Source: Thainema sp966674685
GTDB taxonomy: Bacteria > Cyanobacteriota > Cyanobacteriia > Phormidesmidales > Phormidesmidaceae
Reading direction: 5' to 3'
Length of the DNA stretch: 64,000 nt
Assembly (NCBI GenBank): GCA_966674685.1
Contig: CBKWJC010000005.1
Span: 60,508-124,507 of the forward strand
Shown piece by piece: positions 35,879 through 44,407 of the stretch. Within the stretch, counting starts at the first letter, position 1, and each line of letters begins with the position of its first letter. Position numbers and translations under genes: made by a program. The notes beneath the pieces were generated by a model. That model was not told the origin of the DNA and ran no database searches. It was given only the letters and a program-made list of their open reading frames with translations.

Positions 35879-36613
35879 ATGAAACAGCACTATTCTCCCG
35901 GTATTCTGAGTGGGCCAATGCGCGTTATGAAGCACTTTTTGTCATTGGGCACCAATGCGATCGCAGTTTGCCTACTGCTGCTGTTGCTGGTTGCCACTCA
36001 GCGAGATGGCCGATTTTGGCAGGGTATACGAGTCATGCTGTCGCCTGCACCATCGGAGGCTAAAGCAGACGTACGCTCAGTTGTGCTGCAACAAATTCGA
36101 GGAGCCAGTGAGCTGACGACAGCGGTGTTTGGCATGGAATCCGTTGTGCCGGCCCACCGCGATCGCACAATTGCCGGATACACCATTGGCAAAACCACGT
36201 TGCTCTACATTGCCTATGGAGAAGTGCGGGCTGGTGTAGATTTAAGTGCACTCACGGCGACCGACATCCAGGTCAGCGGCGATAGCGTTCAAGTACAACT
36301 GCCACCTGCCCAAATCCTCGACAGCAAAATTGATGTCAATCGCTCTCAGGTCTACGACTACGACCGGGGACTATTTAGCCTCGGCCCCGATGCAGCGCCA
36401 GAACTCCAGTCCCTTGCCCAGCGAGAGTCCTTGGCAAAACTAGTCGATGCGGCCTGTCAGCAGCAAATCTTAACGGAAGCGAACCAAAAAGCCGAGCTAG
36501 CCGTCACGCAACTATTGACAACGGCAGGATTTGAGTCCGTGCAGGTAATGACTCAGTCTGTAGAGGCCACAAATTGTGCGGCTCCAGCAACAACCGAGTT
36601 AAGCGCTCTGTAG
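35879..36613 (+). CDS. DUF4230 domain protein, membrane-anchored
   Basis: The 244-residue protein has one N-terminal transmembrane segment (LGTNAIAVCLLLLLLVATQ) and an exported DUF4230 domain (VVLQQIRGASELTTAVFGME, LLYIAYGEVRAGVDLSAL, VQVQLPPAQILDSKIDVNRS). The family is widespread but without known function. The first ATG (35879) lies directly in the AATCCAAAATCGC repeat; ATG 35918 or 35927 would also keep the membrane anchor. There is no obvious operon partner. Confidence 0.85.
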   Translation: MKQHYSPGILSGPMRVMKHFLSLGTNAIAVCLLLLLLVATQRDGRFWQGIRVMLSPAPSEAKADVRSVVLQQIRGASELTTAVFGMESVVPAHRDRTIAGYTIGKTTLLYIAYGEVRAGVDLSALTATDIQVSGDSVQVQLPPAQILDSKIDVNRSQVYDYDRGLFSLGPDAAPELQSLAQRESLAKLVDAACQQQILTEANQKAELAVTQLLTTAGFESVQVMTQSVEATNCAAPATTELSAL

Positions 36614-36638
36614 TTTTTCAGAATATTCCGCAATAAGT

Positions 36639-36734
36639 TATGGCTGTAGTCAGTGAGGTTAGGCCACAGCCATTTTGATGGTGCGGTGGAGCCGCACCAT
36701 CAAAATGGCTCAACTCAGATGACTATCGTTATCA
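36639..36734. repeat. Palindromic dispersed repeat, family B copy 3
   Basis: Left end TATGGCTGTAGTCAGTGAGG; right end read from the other strand GATAACGATAGTCATCTGAG. The core is a perfect 19-bp hairpin (AGCCATTTTGATGGTGCGG and its complement, 36668-36710) unrelated to the cores of the other copies. It lies in the spacer between the DUF4230 gene and the next gene. Confidence 0.75.
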
Positions 36735-36856
36735 AACTGATCAGAAGACAAATCCTTCACCATTTCATTATCTGAGTTCACAGAGAGTTTATTTGGATAG
36801 TCCAGAACCGCCGAGATTCCTACGTAGAGTAAGGAACCATAGAAGAAAATCCGTAC

Positions 36857-37417
36857 ATGTTCTCGTCGTACTTTTCAACTGTATCTACTTCTAGTCCAGC
36901 GGCTCTTTCTCCTTCAGCTATCCATACCAATCCCTTACTCGCACTATCGCCTAGCTGCACAGGCGGCATTATTCTGGCTGGTCGGTTTTTCAACGATTTA
37001 GTTTGGCCAGGTGCAAGTCTCGCAACACCTCGTTCATTCGACTGTCAAGCCATGTATGTCATCGGTCAGGTTAAGTACAGCCGGACGACCTCTGTAGCGG
37101 CTTGGCAGTTTGCAAAAGCACAGCGAATTCACAGTATTCAAACGCTGGAGCGCATTTTAGATGAAACGTCCGCTGTGAAACGAGCCAATTTACTTTACAG
37201 TTTTCTCTGCCGTCGGTTTGGCTTGGAATCCGTGCAGACTGTGCCGCTGGATGCGATCGCACGTTTGATTGCCGTCTCTGTTGATGAAGTAGAAGCGGCT
37301 CGAACTCGCTATCTCAACTATCTCAGCCAACAGGCTAGCCAGCAGCGCATCAGTCAACCCAACTTCTTAAGCTGGCAGCGACAGCTTTATCAACAGCAAT
37401 CTGCCACCAATTCGTAG
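36857..37417 (+). CDS. Protein of unknown function, tandem paralog pair member 1
   Basis: The 186-residue protein has an N-terminal Ser-rich region, then a conserved core: GGIILAGRFFNDLVWPGAS, FDCQAMYVIGQVKYSRTTS, RANLLYSFLCRRFGLESVQ, VPLDAIARLIAVSVDEVEAA and NFLSWQRQLYQQQ. I know no function. The next gene encodes a paralog. A HIP1 octamer occupies the same codons in both copies (near 37255 here). No membrane segment is evident. ATG 36857. Confidence 0.8.
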   Translation: MFSSYFSTVSTSSPAALSPSAIHTNPLLALSPSCTGGIILAGRFFNDLVWPGASLATPRSFDCQAMYVIGQVKYSRTTSVAAWQFAKAQRIHSIQTLERILDETSAVKRANLLYSFLCRRFGLESVQTVPLDAIARLIAVSVDEVEAARTRYLNYLSQQASQQRISQPNFLSWQRQLYQQQSATNS

Positions 37418-37754
37418 CCGCTTCCATATTTCTACGGATTGATCTGGAGAGAGATTGTCAGTTTGATGAGAAGTCTGCAGCTTGCGTATCAATTTCTTGT
37501 GAAGCGAACCTGCGCCAATGTGCGTTTTTATACTGAATTTAACAAAGGTGTGCGATCGCAGACTTCGCAGGTGAAATCTATTGAATGAGGCGTAAAAGTT
37601 GCTAACAGAAAGTAAGTATATTCCCCTCTGAGTCAGATTTTTGAAGTTATTACCCAAGTGAAACCTGAGTGGAGCCGCTTTCGAAAACTTTATTTTTTAG
37701 CTACCAGGTTTGCAGAGATTTTACTGATATAGCCCTAAAAGCACCCTAGGATTA

Positions 37755-37793
37755 TACGTATATTCAGGAAACAATCTATTCGGAATATACGTA
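37755..37793. promoter_or_regulatory. Inverted repeat abutting the start of the second paralog
   Basis: TACGTATATTC (37755-37765) and GAATATACGTA (37783-37793) form a perfect 11-bp inverted repeat with a 17-base spacer, ending one base before ATG 37795. It could be an operator or an RNA hairpin that sequesters the start region. The rest of spacer 37418-37794 has one HIP1 octamer (near 37552) and no gene. Confidence 0.55.
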
Positions 37794-37794
37794 G

Positions 37795-38346
37795 ATGCTC
37801 TCATCATGTTTTTCGACCGCTGCGGCTTCTTTTTCGCCTGACTTCGTTCACTCTTGCTCATCGATCGCACTTTCGCCGCGCTGTAGTGGCGCTGTTATTT
37901 TATCTGGCCGCTATTTTAATGATTTAGTCTGGCCGGGAGCGAGTGCATTTACACCCCAGCAGTTTGACTGTCAGGCCATTTACACAATGGGCGAAGTGAA
38001 GTGGTGTCGAACGACATCTGTGGCCGCTCGTCGATATACTCAAGCGCAGCGCATGAAGAGTATCCAAACCCTACAGCGAATTTTAGATGAACCCTCTGCT
38101 GCCAAGCGAGCCAATCTCATCTTTAGCTTTCTGTGTCGTCGATTTGGCCTAGAAGCAATGCAGAGCGTACCGCTAGATGCGATCGCACGTTTAGTAGCCG
38201 TTCCCCTGCCAGAAATTGCCGCCGCTCAAGATCGCTATCTCAGCTACTTGAAACAGCAAGCAGGTCAGCAGCGCCTGAGCCAAACCAATTTCCTGCGCTG
38301 GCAGCGACAGCTCTATCATCATCAAACCGCTGCCATGCCTCTATAA
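37795..38346 (+). CDS. Protein of unknown function, tandem paralog pair member 2
   Basis: This 183-residue paralog of the preceding gene shares the core blocks GAVILSGRYFNDLVWPGAS, FDCQAIYTMGEVKWCRTTS, KRANLIFSFLCRRFGLEAMQ, VPLDAIARLVAVPLPEIAAA and NFLRWQRQLYHHQ. The N terminus is Ser/Ala-rich and differs most. The conserved charged and aromatic positions suggest a folded helical domain. It has no recognisable ribosome-binding site; the inverted repeat at 37755-37793 lies just before the start. Confidence 0.8.
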   Translation: MLSSCFSTAAASFSPDFVHSCSSIALSPRCSGAVILSGRYFNDLVWPGASAFTPQQFDCQAIYTMGEVKWCRTTSVAARRYTQAQRMKSIQTLQRILDEPSAAKRANLIFSFLCRRFGLEAMQSVPLDAIARLVAVPLPEIAAAQDRYLSYLKQQAGQQRLSQTNFLRWQRQLYHHQTAAMPL

Positions 38347-38543
38347 AAGCTCTCATCCAGTCCATGCCAATCCTCCCCACCCCCCTTACTCCCAAACCCC
38401 AGTAAATAAATAAGACAGCCACAACGTAGCCCTATTGCACTCCTCCCTCAACATCCATAAAATTTTGTGCAAGTTTGGTAACGCGATTAACATGTGTGTT
38501 GTAATCGACTAGCACGTTCCAAGATTGTGGGGAGTGGAGGTTA

Positions 38544-40508
38544 ATGCGGCGTTCTGGAAGGTCACGACGGTGGCAGCGGCAGCGGAGAGTCAAACGGGAG
38601 CAGTCGATTCTGAAGGGATTGCTTTTGGGTTTGGTCATTGTCCTATCAGGCTATAAGCTCTCATCGCTGTCAGTTACGTCTCTGAATGGACTGTGGAATC
38701 CTGCCGATGCGTTTCTAGCTTCAACGCCGATTGAACTGCCGCCACCTTCAATTTTTAATGGCAGACCCAGACTTTCCCCTCTACCTACACCGGAAGAGGT
38801 TTGGGAATGTGAAGTCGTGGTAGTTGGTGGTTCGCTGGGCGGAGTGGCGGCGGCTAGCCACGCCATGCAGTCGGGGGCAACGACCTGTCTAATCGAGTTA
38901 ACGCCTTGGCTGGGAGGACAGATCAGCTCCCAGGGCGTATCGGCATTGGACGAGTCCGCCGCTATGCGCCAGCAGTTGAACTATTCGGAAAGCTGGCGTT
39001 CCTTTCGAGAACGGATTAAGCAGCAGTTGACCGACTTACCGGACTGGAGTCCAATTTCATCGCCTCAGCCTGTCGCCAATATCAATAGCTGCTGGGTTGG
39101 TACGCTCTGCTTTCCGCCGGAAGCTGGTGCAGTCGCTTCGCGGGAACTCCTAGAAGAATCCGCCCAGCGGGCTCCGGAGAGTCGCTGGGCAGTTGAAACG
39201 GCGTTTAAGGGCGCTGAATTTGATCCCGCTGGGCGAGAAATTACGGCAATTTACGCGGTACGACGCACACCCACCGATTCGGACTATGTGCCCAGCGGTC
39301 AGCTCTCCAAAGATTTGTCGGACTGGTATAGCTGGTCACAAACGGAAAACTACGAAAAAACGCCAATGCGTCTTCAGCCACCAGAGGGCAAACGCATGGT
39401 TGTCATTGATGCGACCGATACGGGAGAGCTAATCGGCTGGGCCAATATTCCCCATCGGCTGGGATCAGAATCGCACTTCACGACAGGAGAGATTAATGCA
39501 GCCAATCGCGATAATCCTGAATGTACTCAAGCATTTACCTATCCCTTTGCGATCGCAATTCATGATGATGGCGGCAAGAGTCTAGAAAAGCTAGCGCAGG
39601 TGGAGCCAATTTATGCTCTGCATGAACATGAAGGACTCTTCGATATGGAAGGCTTCGGCATGTTCACCGGACGCAGTTTCTTCCACTATCGCCGCATCGT
39701 CAGCACGACTAAAAATGATCCCAATTTCGGTTCTCCAGCCCGTGGCGATATTGCCATGATCAACTGGAATCGCGGCAACGACTGGATCTGGATGGAACCC
39801 CCGTTGATTCTCACCCAAGAGCAAATCCGCGAGTCGGGGCAGTCCCAAAACTGGATGGGAGGGCTATCACCTAATGCCTTACGGAAAGCAGAGGTTCATG
39901 CTCTGCTGTTTGCCCATTGGTTGCTCAAAGGTAAGGCAACACCCGACTATCCCTTGGCATTTTTAGATGGTGCCGACGCGCCAATGGGTACGGTTTCGGG
40001 GCTGAGTATGTATCCCTACATTCGCGAAGGTCGCCGCATTTTAGGCCGCACAGCCTACGGTGAAATCGAATTTATGATGCGGGAACAGGATTTGCGTACT
40101 GATATGTCCGATGGCCGCAGTTTTCACCCCACAGCCGTTGGTTTTGCTCATTACGACATTGATATTCACGGCTGTCGCTATCGCAACTGGGAATCATCCG
40201 GTGAAGCCACTAGCGCGGGCACGGGTTCTGGATTGGTGCGTCCGGCCAAGGTGCCGCTCGAAGCGCTAATGCCCCAGGGTGTTGATAACGTGCTGATCGG
40301 TGGCAAAAGCATGGCGGTTACCCATATTGTGAATGCCATGACTCGCATTCACTACAACGAATGGCAAGTGGGCGGAGCCGCAGGTGCGATCGCAGGTTGG
40401 CTCGCCGCGCATCCTGAACTTGAACAGCCTGCTGAGATTATTCCTCAAGGTGAAATGCCAACTGTGCAAAGTCATTTGATTCAGCAAGGGTTGAGGATTG
40501 ATTGGTAA
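38544..40508 (+). CDS. FAD-dependent oxidoreductase, membrane-anchored
   Basis: The 654-residue protein has a very basic N terminus (RRSGRSRRWQRQRRVKR) and one transmembrane segment (about 25-45), then a Rossmann FAD-binding motif VVVVGGSLGGVAAASHAMQ near residues 90-110 with ELTPWLGGQISSQG following, the pattern of the FAD-dependent oxidoreductase family PF12831. Its C-terminal part has ALMPQGVDNVLIGGKSMAVT. The substrate is unknown. A GGAGG ribosome-binding site is three bases before ATG 38544. The 3' neighbour menD is convergent. Confidence 0.85.
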   Translation: MRRSGRSRRWQRQRRVKREQSILKGLLLGLVIVLSGYKLSSLSVTSLNGLWNPADAFLASTPIELPPPSIFNGRPRLSPLPTPEEVWECEVVVVGGSLGGVAAASHAMQSGATTCLIELTPWLGGQISSQGVSALDESAAMRQQLNYSESWRSFRERIKQQLTDLPDWSPISSPQPVANINSCWVGTLCFPPEAGAVASRELLEESAQRAPESRWAVETAFKGAEFDPAGREITAIYAVRRTPTDSDYVPSGQLSKDLSDWYSWSQTENYEKTPMRLQPPEGKRMVVIDATDTGELIGWANIPHRLGSESHFTTGEINAANRDNPECTQAFTYPFAIAIHDDGGKSLEKLAQVEPIYALHEHEGLFDMEGFGMFTGRSFFHYRRIVSTTKNDPNFGSPARGDIAMINWNRGNDWIWMEPPLILTQEQIRESGQSQNWMGGLSPNALRKAEVHALLFAHWLLKGKATPDYPLAFLDGADAPMGTVSGLSMYPYIREGRRILGRTAYGEIEFMMREQDLRTDMSDGRSFHPTAVGFAHYDIDIHGCRYRNWESSGEATSAGTGSGLVRPAKVPLEALMPQGVDNVLIGGKSMAVTHIVNAMTRIHYNEWQVGGAAGAIAGWLAAHPELEQPAEIIPQGEMPTVQSHLIQQGLRIDW

Positions 40509-40541
40509 TTGAGATTTGAGGGCTGGGTGCTGGGTGCTGAG

Positions 40542-42374
40542 TTAAGCATTAGAGCTAAAAATTGAGCGACGCCACTGCTGGTTCACTTTGCGATCGCACT
40601 TAAACTCCAGTAGGCGAATGCCGGACTCCGGCAGATCGCTTAAATACTGCTTCACCTCGTCCCAGGTTTGCAGTGCCACATAATCAATACCGTAGACGGC
40701 GCAAAGCGGCTCTAGCTGAACCGATTGGGGCGTGGCAAAGAATTCCTCAAACGGGGGATCAAACTGAGCCATCGGCAGCATTTCAAAAATGCCGCCACCG
40801 TGGTTGTTGATCACCACAATCGTGAGATGCCCGTGAAACTTGGGGCGAATTAATAACCCATTCGTGTCGTGTAAAAACGCCAAATCTCCGGTCAGCAGCA
40901 CACTGGGTCGTTGTCGATGGGCAACTCCCAGCGCTGTAGAGAGCGTACCATCAATCCCATTTGCGCCCCGGTTGAAGTAGGGCTGAATGGTGCGATCGCA
41001 GGGTGGCCAAAACCATTCCACATCCCGCACGGGCATACTGTTGGCAATAAACAGCGGCGTATGGGACGGCAACACTTGTGCTAACTGCCAAATCAGCTTG
41101 CTTTCTAGCCATTCATCGGTTTGAGCCAGCAGGGTATCAATGCGCTGGCGCTGCTGACGCTCAACTTGTAGCCACTGCCAGAGGTAGGTGGCAGAAACAT
41201 GAGATTGCTGGGGAGAAGGTTCAAGCTGACTAAGAGTGTTGAACTGATCCAATTCAGCCTCTACGCCATCTACAGCAGTCGGACGAGCCACCCACTGCTG
41301 CATAAGTGCTTCGATTGAGATCGGCAGCTTAGTTGTCCGCCCGTGTAGGGGATCTAAGTTGCGATCGCGCGGATCAATCACCCACTGTAGCGGCGGCACC
41401 TGAGTCAACCACTGGCGCAAAACCTTGCTTGTGGGCATGTCGCCAATACGAATCACCTGTTCCGGACGAAGCTGTGCCGCCTGTTGAGCATCCCGCAGAA
41501 TCAGGTCATAGGTCGAAACCAGATGAGGGTTCAAGCTAGCCCAGTTCCGCAGTGGGGATAGACCTTCCGCTAATACTGGCCAGTTGAGGATACTGGATAG
41601 CTGAGCAACAGCACGGCAATACGTCTCCGGCTCAGCAGGTTGGGCAATGCCTGCAATAATCAAACCGCGATCGCACATTTGCCACTGATCGATTAAATCC
41701 GTCAGCGCGGCCTGATGAAGCACGCTGAAATGTAAAGTTTGAGGTAACGATGTAGAGCGGTTGAGGTGGGCGAAAAATTTCTGGGTGGGGAACTGATCGG
41801 CAAGTGCGATCGCGGCCTCTTCGGGCACGGGAGCCAGCGGATCACGAAAGGGAAAATTGAGGTGAACCGCTCCGGCAGTGACGGCGCTGGCCCGCTGCCA
41901 AGCCTGCACAATCGTCTGCCGCACGTAGTTCAGCAACGCAATATCCAGTGATGGCAGTGCGACTTCGTGATACCAGTTGACATAGGAGCCGTAGAGCTTC
42001 TGCTGATCAATAGTTTGTCCGGCATTGCAGTCACGCAGTTCCGGCGGTCGATCAGCCGTAAAAATCAGCAGTGGAATGTTGCTTTCATACGCTTCAATTA
42101 CCGCTGGATAAAAGTTTGCCCCAGCCGTGCCAGAGGTACAGACAATCACCACCGGACAGTGAGACTGGCGGGCGCGACCCAGCGCAAAAAACGCCGCCGA
42201 GCGCTCGTCCAAAATAGGAATCGACTCAATCTGAGGATGCTGGGCAAAGGCCACAGTCAGCGCAGTAGAGCGCGATCCCGGACACAGAACCGCCGTTTTC
42301 AGGCCAAGCCGTGCTAGGGTCTCTACTACGATTGATGCCCAAACTGAATTCGTATTGCGAAAATCAATAGCCAT
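40542..42374 (-). CDS. menD: SEPHCHC synthase (phylloquinone/menaquinone biosynthesis)
   Basis: MenD condenses 2-oxoglutarate and isochorismate in a thiamine-diphosphate-dependent reaction; in cyanobacteria the pathway yields phylloquinone for photosystem I. The 610-residue product has the N-terminal TAVLCPGSRSTALTVAFAQ, VIVCTSGTAGANFYPAVIEA, and the C-terminal ThDP motif LTGDLAFLHDTNGLL with VVINNHGGGIFEMLP. I start at ATG 42374 (MAIDFRNTNS); a TTG seven codons upstream is less likely. It is divergent from a hot-dog thioesterase gene. Confidence 0.95.
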   Translation of the reverse strand: MAIDFRNTNSVWASIVVETLARLGLKTAVLCPGSRSTALTVAFAQHPQIESIPILDERSAAFFALGRARQSHCPVVIVCTSGTAGANFYPAVIEAYESNIPLLIFTADRPPELRDCNAGQTIDQQKLYGSYVNWYHEVALPSLDIALLNYVRQTIVQAWQRASAVTAGAVHLNFPFRDPLAPVPEEAAIALADQFPTQKFFAHLNRSTSLPQTLHFSVLHQAALTDLIDQWQMCDRGLIIAGIAQPAEPETYCRAVAQLSSILNWPVLAEGLSPLRNWASLNPHLVSTYDLILRDAQQAAQLRPEQVIRIGDMPTSKVLRQWLTQVPPLQWVIDPRDRNLDPLHGRTTKLPISIEALMQQWVARPTAVDGVEAELDQFNTLSQLEPSPQQSHVSATYLWQWLQVERQQRQRIDTLLAQTDEWLESKLIWQLAQVLPSHTPLFIANSMPVRDVEWFWPPCDRTIQPYFNRGANGIDGTLSTALGVAHRQRPSVLLTGDLAFLHDTNGLLIRPKFHGHLTIVVINNHGGGIFEMLPMAQFDPPFEEFFATPQSVQLEPLCAVYGIDYVALQTWDEVKQYLSDLPESGIRLLEFKCDRKVNQQWRRSIFSSNA

Positions 42375-42549
42375 GCCGACGGCAGCCTGCCTCAATCATC
42401 CCAACTCAAAACACCCCTGATCTTAATCGCAATCGCGACTGGAATCAGGACAAGAATAGTAGGCTAGCGTGACACCGTCCGCACCAATACTCTAATCTCA
42501 ATGCTGCACAGCGCTAAAAGATAAACGCTAAAAGACAGACGATAATAGA

Positions 42550-42972
42550 ATGACTAAACTCTTTCAGCTCGATATCGTAGTTCCTGCTGACGTGATTGAC
42601 GAGAATAATCACGTTAACAATGTGACCTATGTACAGTGGATGCAGGACGTTGCGGTCAGTCACTCGCGTTCAACGGGCGGCACACAGGCAGCGAGAGAGG
42701 CTGGCGGTACATGGGTAGCTCGCGCTCACTACATTGAATATCGTCAGCCCGCCTTCGAGGGCGATCGCATTCGGCTGATGACCTGGATCAGTGACTTTCG
42801 CAAAATTCGCAGCCAGCGCCGATATAAGTTTTTACGCCTCAATGACAATGTCACCGTAGCTGTCGGCCATACAGACTGGGTGTTTATTGACGCCGCCACA
42901 GGACGCCCACGCTCGATTCCACCCACCGTTATTGCCTGCTTTAATATTCTGCCCGAAGCTGAAGAACCTTAA
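42550..42972 (+). CDS. Hot-dog fold acyl-CoA thioesterase
   Basis: The 140-residue protein has the 4HBT-type hot-dog fold (DENNHVNNVTYVQWMQDVAV near residues 17-36, YIEYRQPAFEGDRIRLMTW in the middle). The typical catalytic Asp of the 4HBT group may be replaced by the Asn/His-rich NNHVNN. Its divergent neighbour is menD, and DHNA-CoA thioesterase of the phylloquinone pathway has this fold, so that role is possible, but the family is broad (YbgC/FadM-like) and the sequence alone does not decide. Start ATG 42550. Confidence 0.8.
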   Translation: MTKLFQLDIVVPADVIDENNHVNNVTYVQWMQDVAVSHSRSTGGTQAAREAGGTWVARAHYIEYRQPAFEGDRIRLMTWISDFRKIRSQRRYKFLRLNDNVTVAVGHTDWVFIDAATGRPRSIPPTVIACFNILPEAEEP

Positions 42973-43049
42973 ATCTGATGCATTAAACTCTCGACGCGGC
43001 CTATTTGTTCTGAATAAGATGGACATGCTGCAATTAACGGTGCGATCGC

Positions 43050-43412
43050 ATGGCTCTCAACGACCCTCACCATGAAAAAGAAACTGAACTCCGTCAGCGA
43101 GAAGCTGAGTTACAGAAGCGAGAAATGGAAATTCGGCTCCGGGAGCTAGAGGCCGAACTTCATCAACGCCCGCCTGCGACGCCCGCACCGCAGGTTGAAG
43201 TGCAAACAGTTTACCCAGGCAAATCCGCCAAACCGGAAACGCGCTGGCAGCGCTGGCAGCGATCAATTGGCAACTTTGCCAAGTTCTGTATTGTTCTGAT
43301 TATTGTTCTAGCAGCATTTCGCGTTTCGCTACTGATTGCCAATATCCTCATCGTCGGCACCGTAGCATTCGTCGCCTACAAGCTATTTTTCGACGGCAAA
43401 TCCAATCGGTAA
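43050..43412 (+). CDS. Coiled-coil membrane protein, unknown
   Basis: The 120-residue protein has an N-terminal charged coiled coil (ETELRQREAELQKREMEIRL, RELEAELHQR) followed by a short Pro/Ala linker and one or two transmembrane helices (FCIVLIIVLAAFRVSLLIAN, ILIVGTVAFVAYKLFF). I know no specific function. The HIP1 octamer GCGATCGC lies directly against the start codon (43042-43049), with no Shine-Dalgarno. A perfect 25-bp inverted repeat follows the stop. Confidence 0.75.
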   Translation: MALNDPHHEKETELRQREAELQKREMEIRLRELEAELHQRPPATPAPQVEVQTVYPGKSAKPETRWQRWQRSIGNFAKFCIVLIIVLAAFRVSLLIANILIVGTVAFVAYKLFFDGKSNR

Positions 43413-43434
43413 TTCTTGCGCGCTGCGTAAATAT

Positions 43435-43485
43435 CAAAGAATTGAGGGCCTGTTGCGGTTACCGCAACAGGCCCTCAATTCTTTG
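43435..43485. terminator. Perfect 25-bp inverted repeat between convergent genes
   Basis: CAAAGAATTGAGGGCCTGTT continues to GCGGT on the left (43435-43459) and is mirrored perfectly by 43461-43485 around a single T. It separates the convergent coiled-coil and exported-protein genes and probably terminates both. The family B ends are absent here. Confidence 0.75.
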
Positions 43486-43500
43486 AATATCCGACCAAGA

Positions 43501-43920
43501 TTACGGCACAATGCTCAGCGTAAACGAGTGCTGGCCTGCACCTTGCTCACCCACGTATACGGAATACTGGCCCTGATCCCAGAGCCCAGGAATTTCAATC
43601 TTGCCATCCGCATATTCATCGGCCATGACGCAGTGAACCTGACCATTCGGGCCACGCACCAACAGCGTTAGGCTTGACAAAGCCGGACTTTCCACGCGAA
43701 ATCGCAGAGAAGTCAAATCTTGATTGACCTGCACCTGCTGATGGGGACTCGCCGGAATATTGCCGCAAGAGCTAGACTGACTGCCGCCAGATTGGCCATT
43801 CATCGTGACAGCACTGGTAATCGGGGTAGATACAACATCTCCTTGTGCGACCTGTGCGCCGAGTACAAGCACCGCGATCGCAGTGGGAAGAACAAACCAC
43901 CGTGGAGAACTTTTCATCAT
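43501..43920 (-). CDS. Exported beta-rich protein, unknown
   Basis: The 139-residue product has a signal peptide (MMKSSPRWFVLPTAIAVLVL, likely cleavage after VAQG). The mature beta-sandwich-like domain (LRFRVESPALSSLTLLVRGP, GLWDQGQYSVYVGEQG, HSFTLSIVP) resembles pre-peptidase-C-like or jelly-roll domains that bind surfaces. The two cysteines in SSSCGNIP and VHCVMAD could form a disulfide. A GGGGAG ribosome-binding site five bases before ATG 43920 decides the start over the TTG at 43947. Confidence 0.8.
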   Translation of the reverse strand: MMKSSPRWFVLPTAIAVLVLGAQVAQGDVVSTPITSAVTMNGQSGGSQSSSCGNIPASPHQQVQVNQDLTSLRFRVESPALSSLTLLVRGPNGQVHCVMADEYADGKIEIPGLWDQGQYSVYVGEQGAGQHSFTLSIVP

Positions 43921-44293
43921 TCGTACTCCCCAAATTTGACAGAGCAAAACAGCATGGCTGAAATAGAAATGCTGTTACTAACGATACTAACTAGCGGGTT
44001 GAAACCCAGCGATGGATTTATGCCACTTCTGCGATCGCACGTTGCACCATACCACATGTAGCCACACCGAGTTGGATAACGATTGATTACAGCAAGTCAC
44101 CGGATAACCCCGCTCATTACGAAGTACATCTATCCCACCCAGACCGATGCATTCTGGTCTATTTTGACCTGATATAGTCGCGCTACAGCAAGGACGACGA
44201 CATACTTAATCGCATTTACACGTTTCTGTATAAATGGCTTCATATCAGCGGCATAGATGCAGCATTAATGCGGTAGTTGATCTCGGCAATTCA

Positions 44294-44390
44294 GTTGCTG
44301 CATACAAATAAATGCATAGCTTGCATAGCTAAAAAACTAGGGGAGCACCCCAGTTTCTAAGGTGAATTGATTTTGCCAACCTACTGAGTT
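44294..44390. repeat. Dispersed repeat, family C copy 1
   Basis: The element reads TTGCTGCATACAAATAAATG, then CTAAAAAACTAGGGGAGCAC, CCCAGTTTCTAAGG and TTTTGCCAACCTACTGAG. The opposite strand of 58858-59032 has the same succession: GCTGCATCAAAATAAATGCA, an AAAAACC...GGTTTTT hairpin and GATGCCAACCTACTTAGG. It lies in spacer 43921-44407, which otherwise shows a HIP1 octamer near 44031 and no gene. It ends about 18 bases before the dihydropyrimidinase start. Confidence 0.7.
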
Positions 44391-44407
44391 TGAACGGGGA
44401 CAAGGGT

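Noticed and set aside
43453..43671. Plus-strand 72-codon frame over the exported beta-rich protein
   Set aside because: It begins in the terminator hairpin and is antisense to a gene with a clear signal peptide and ribosome-binding site.
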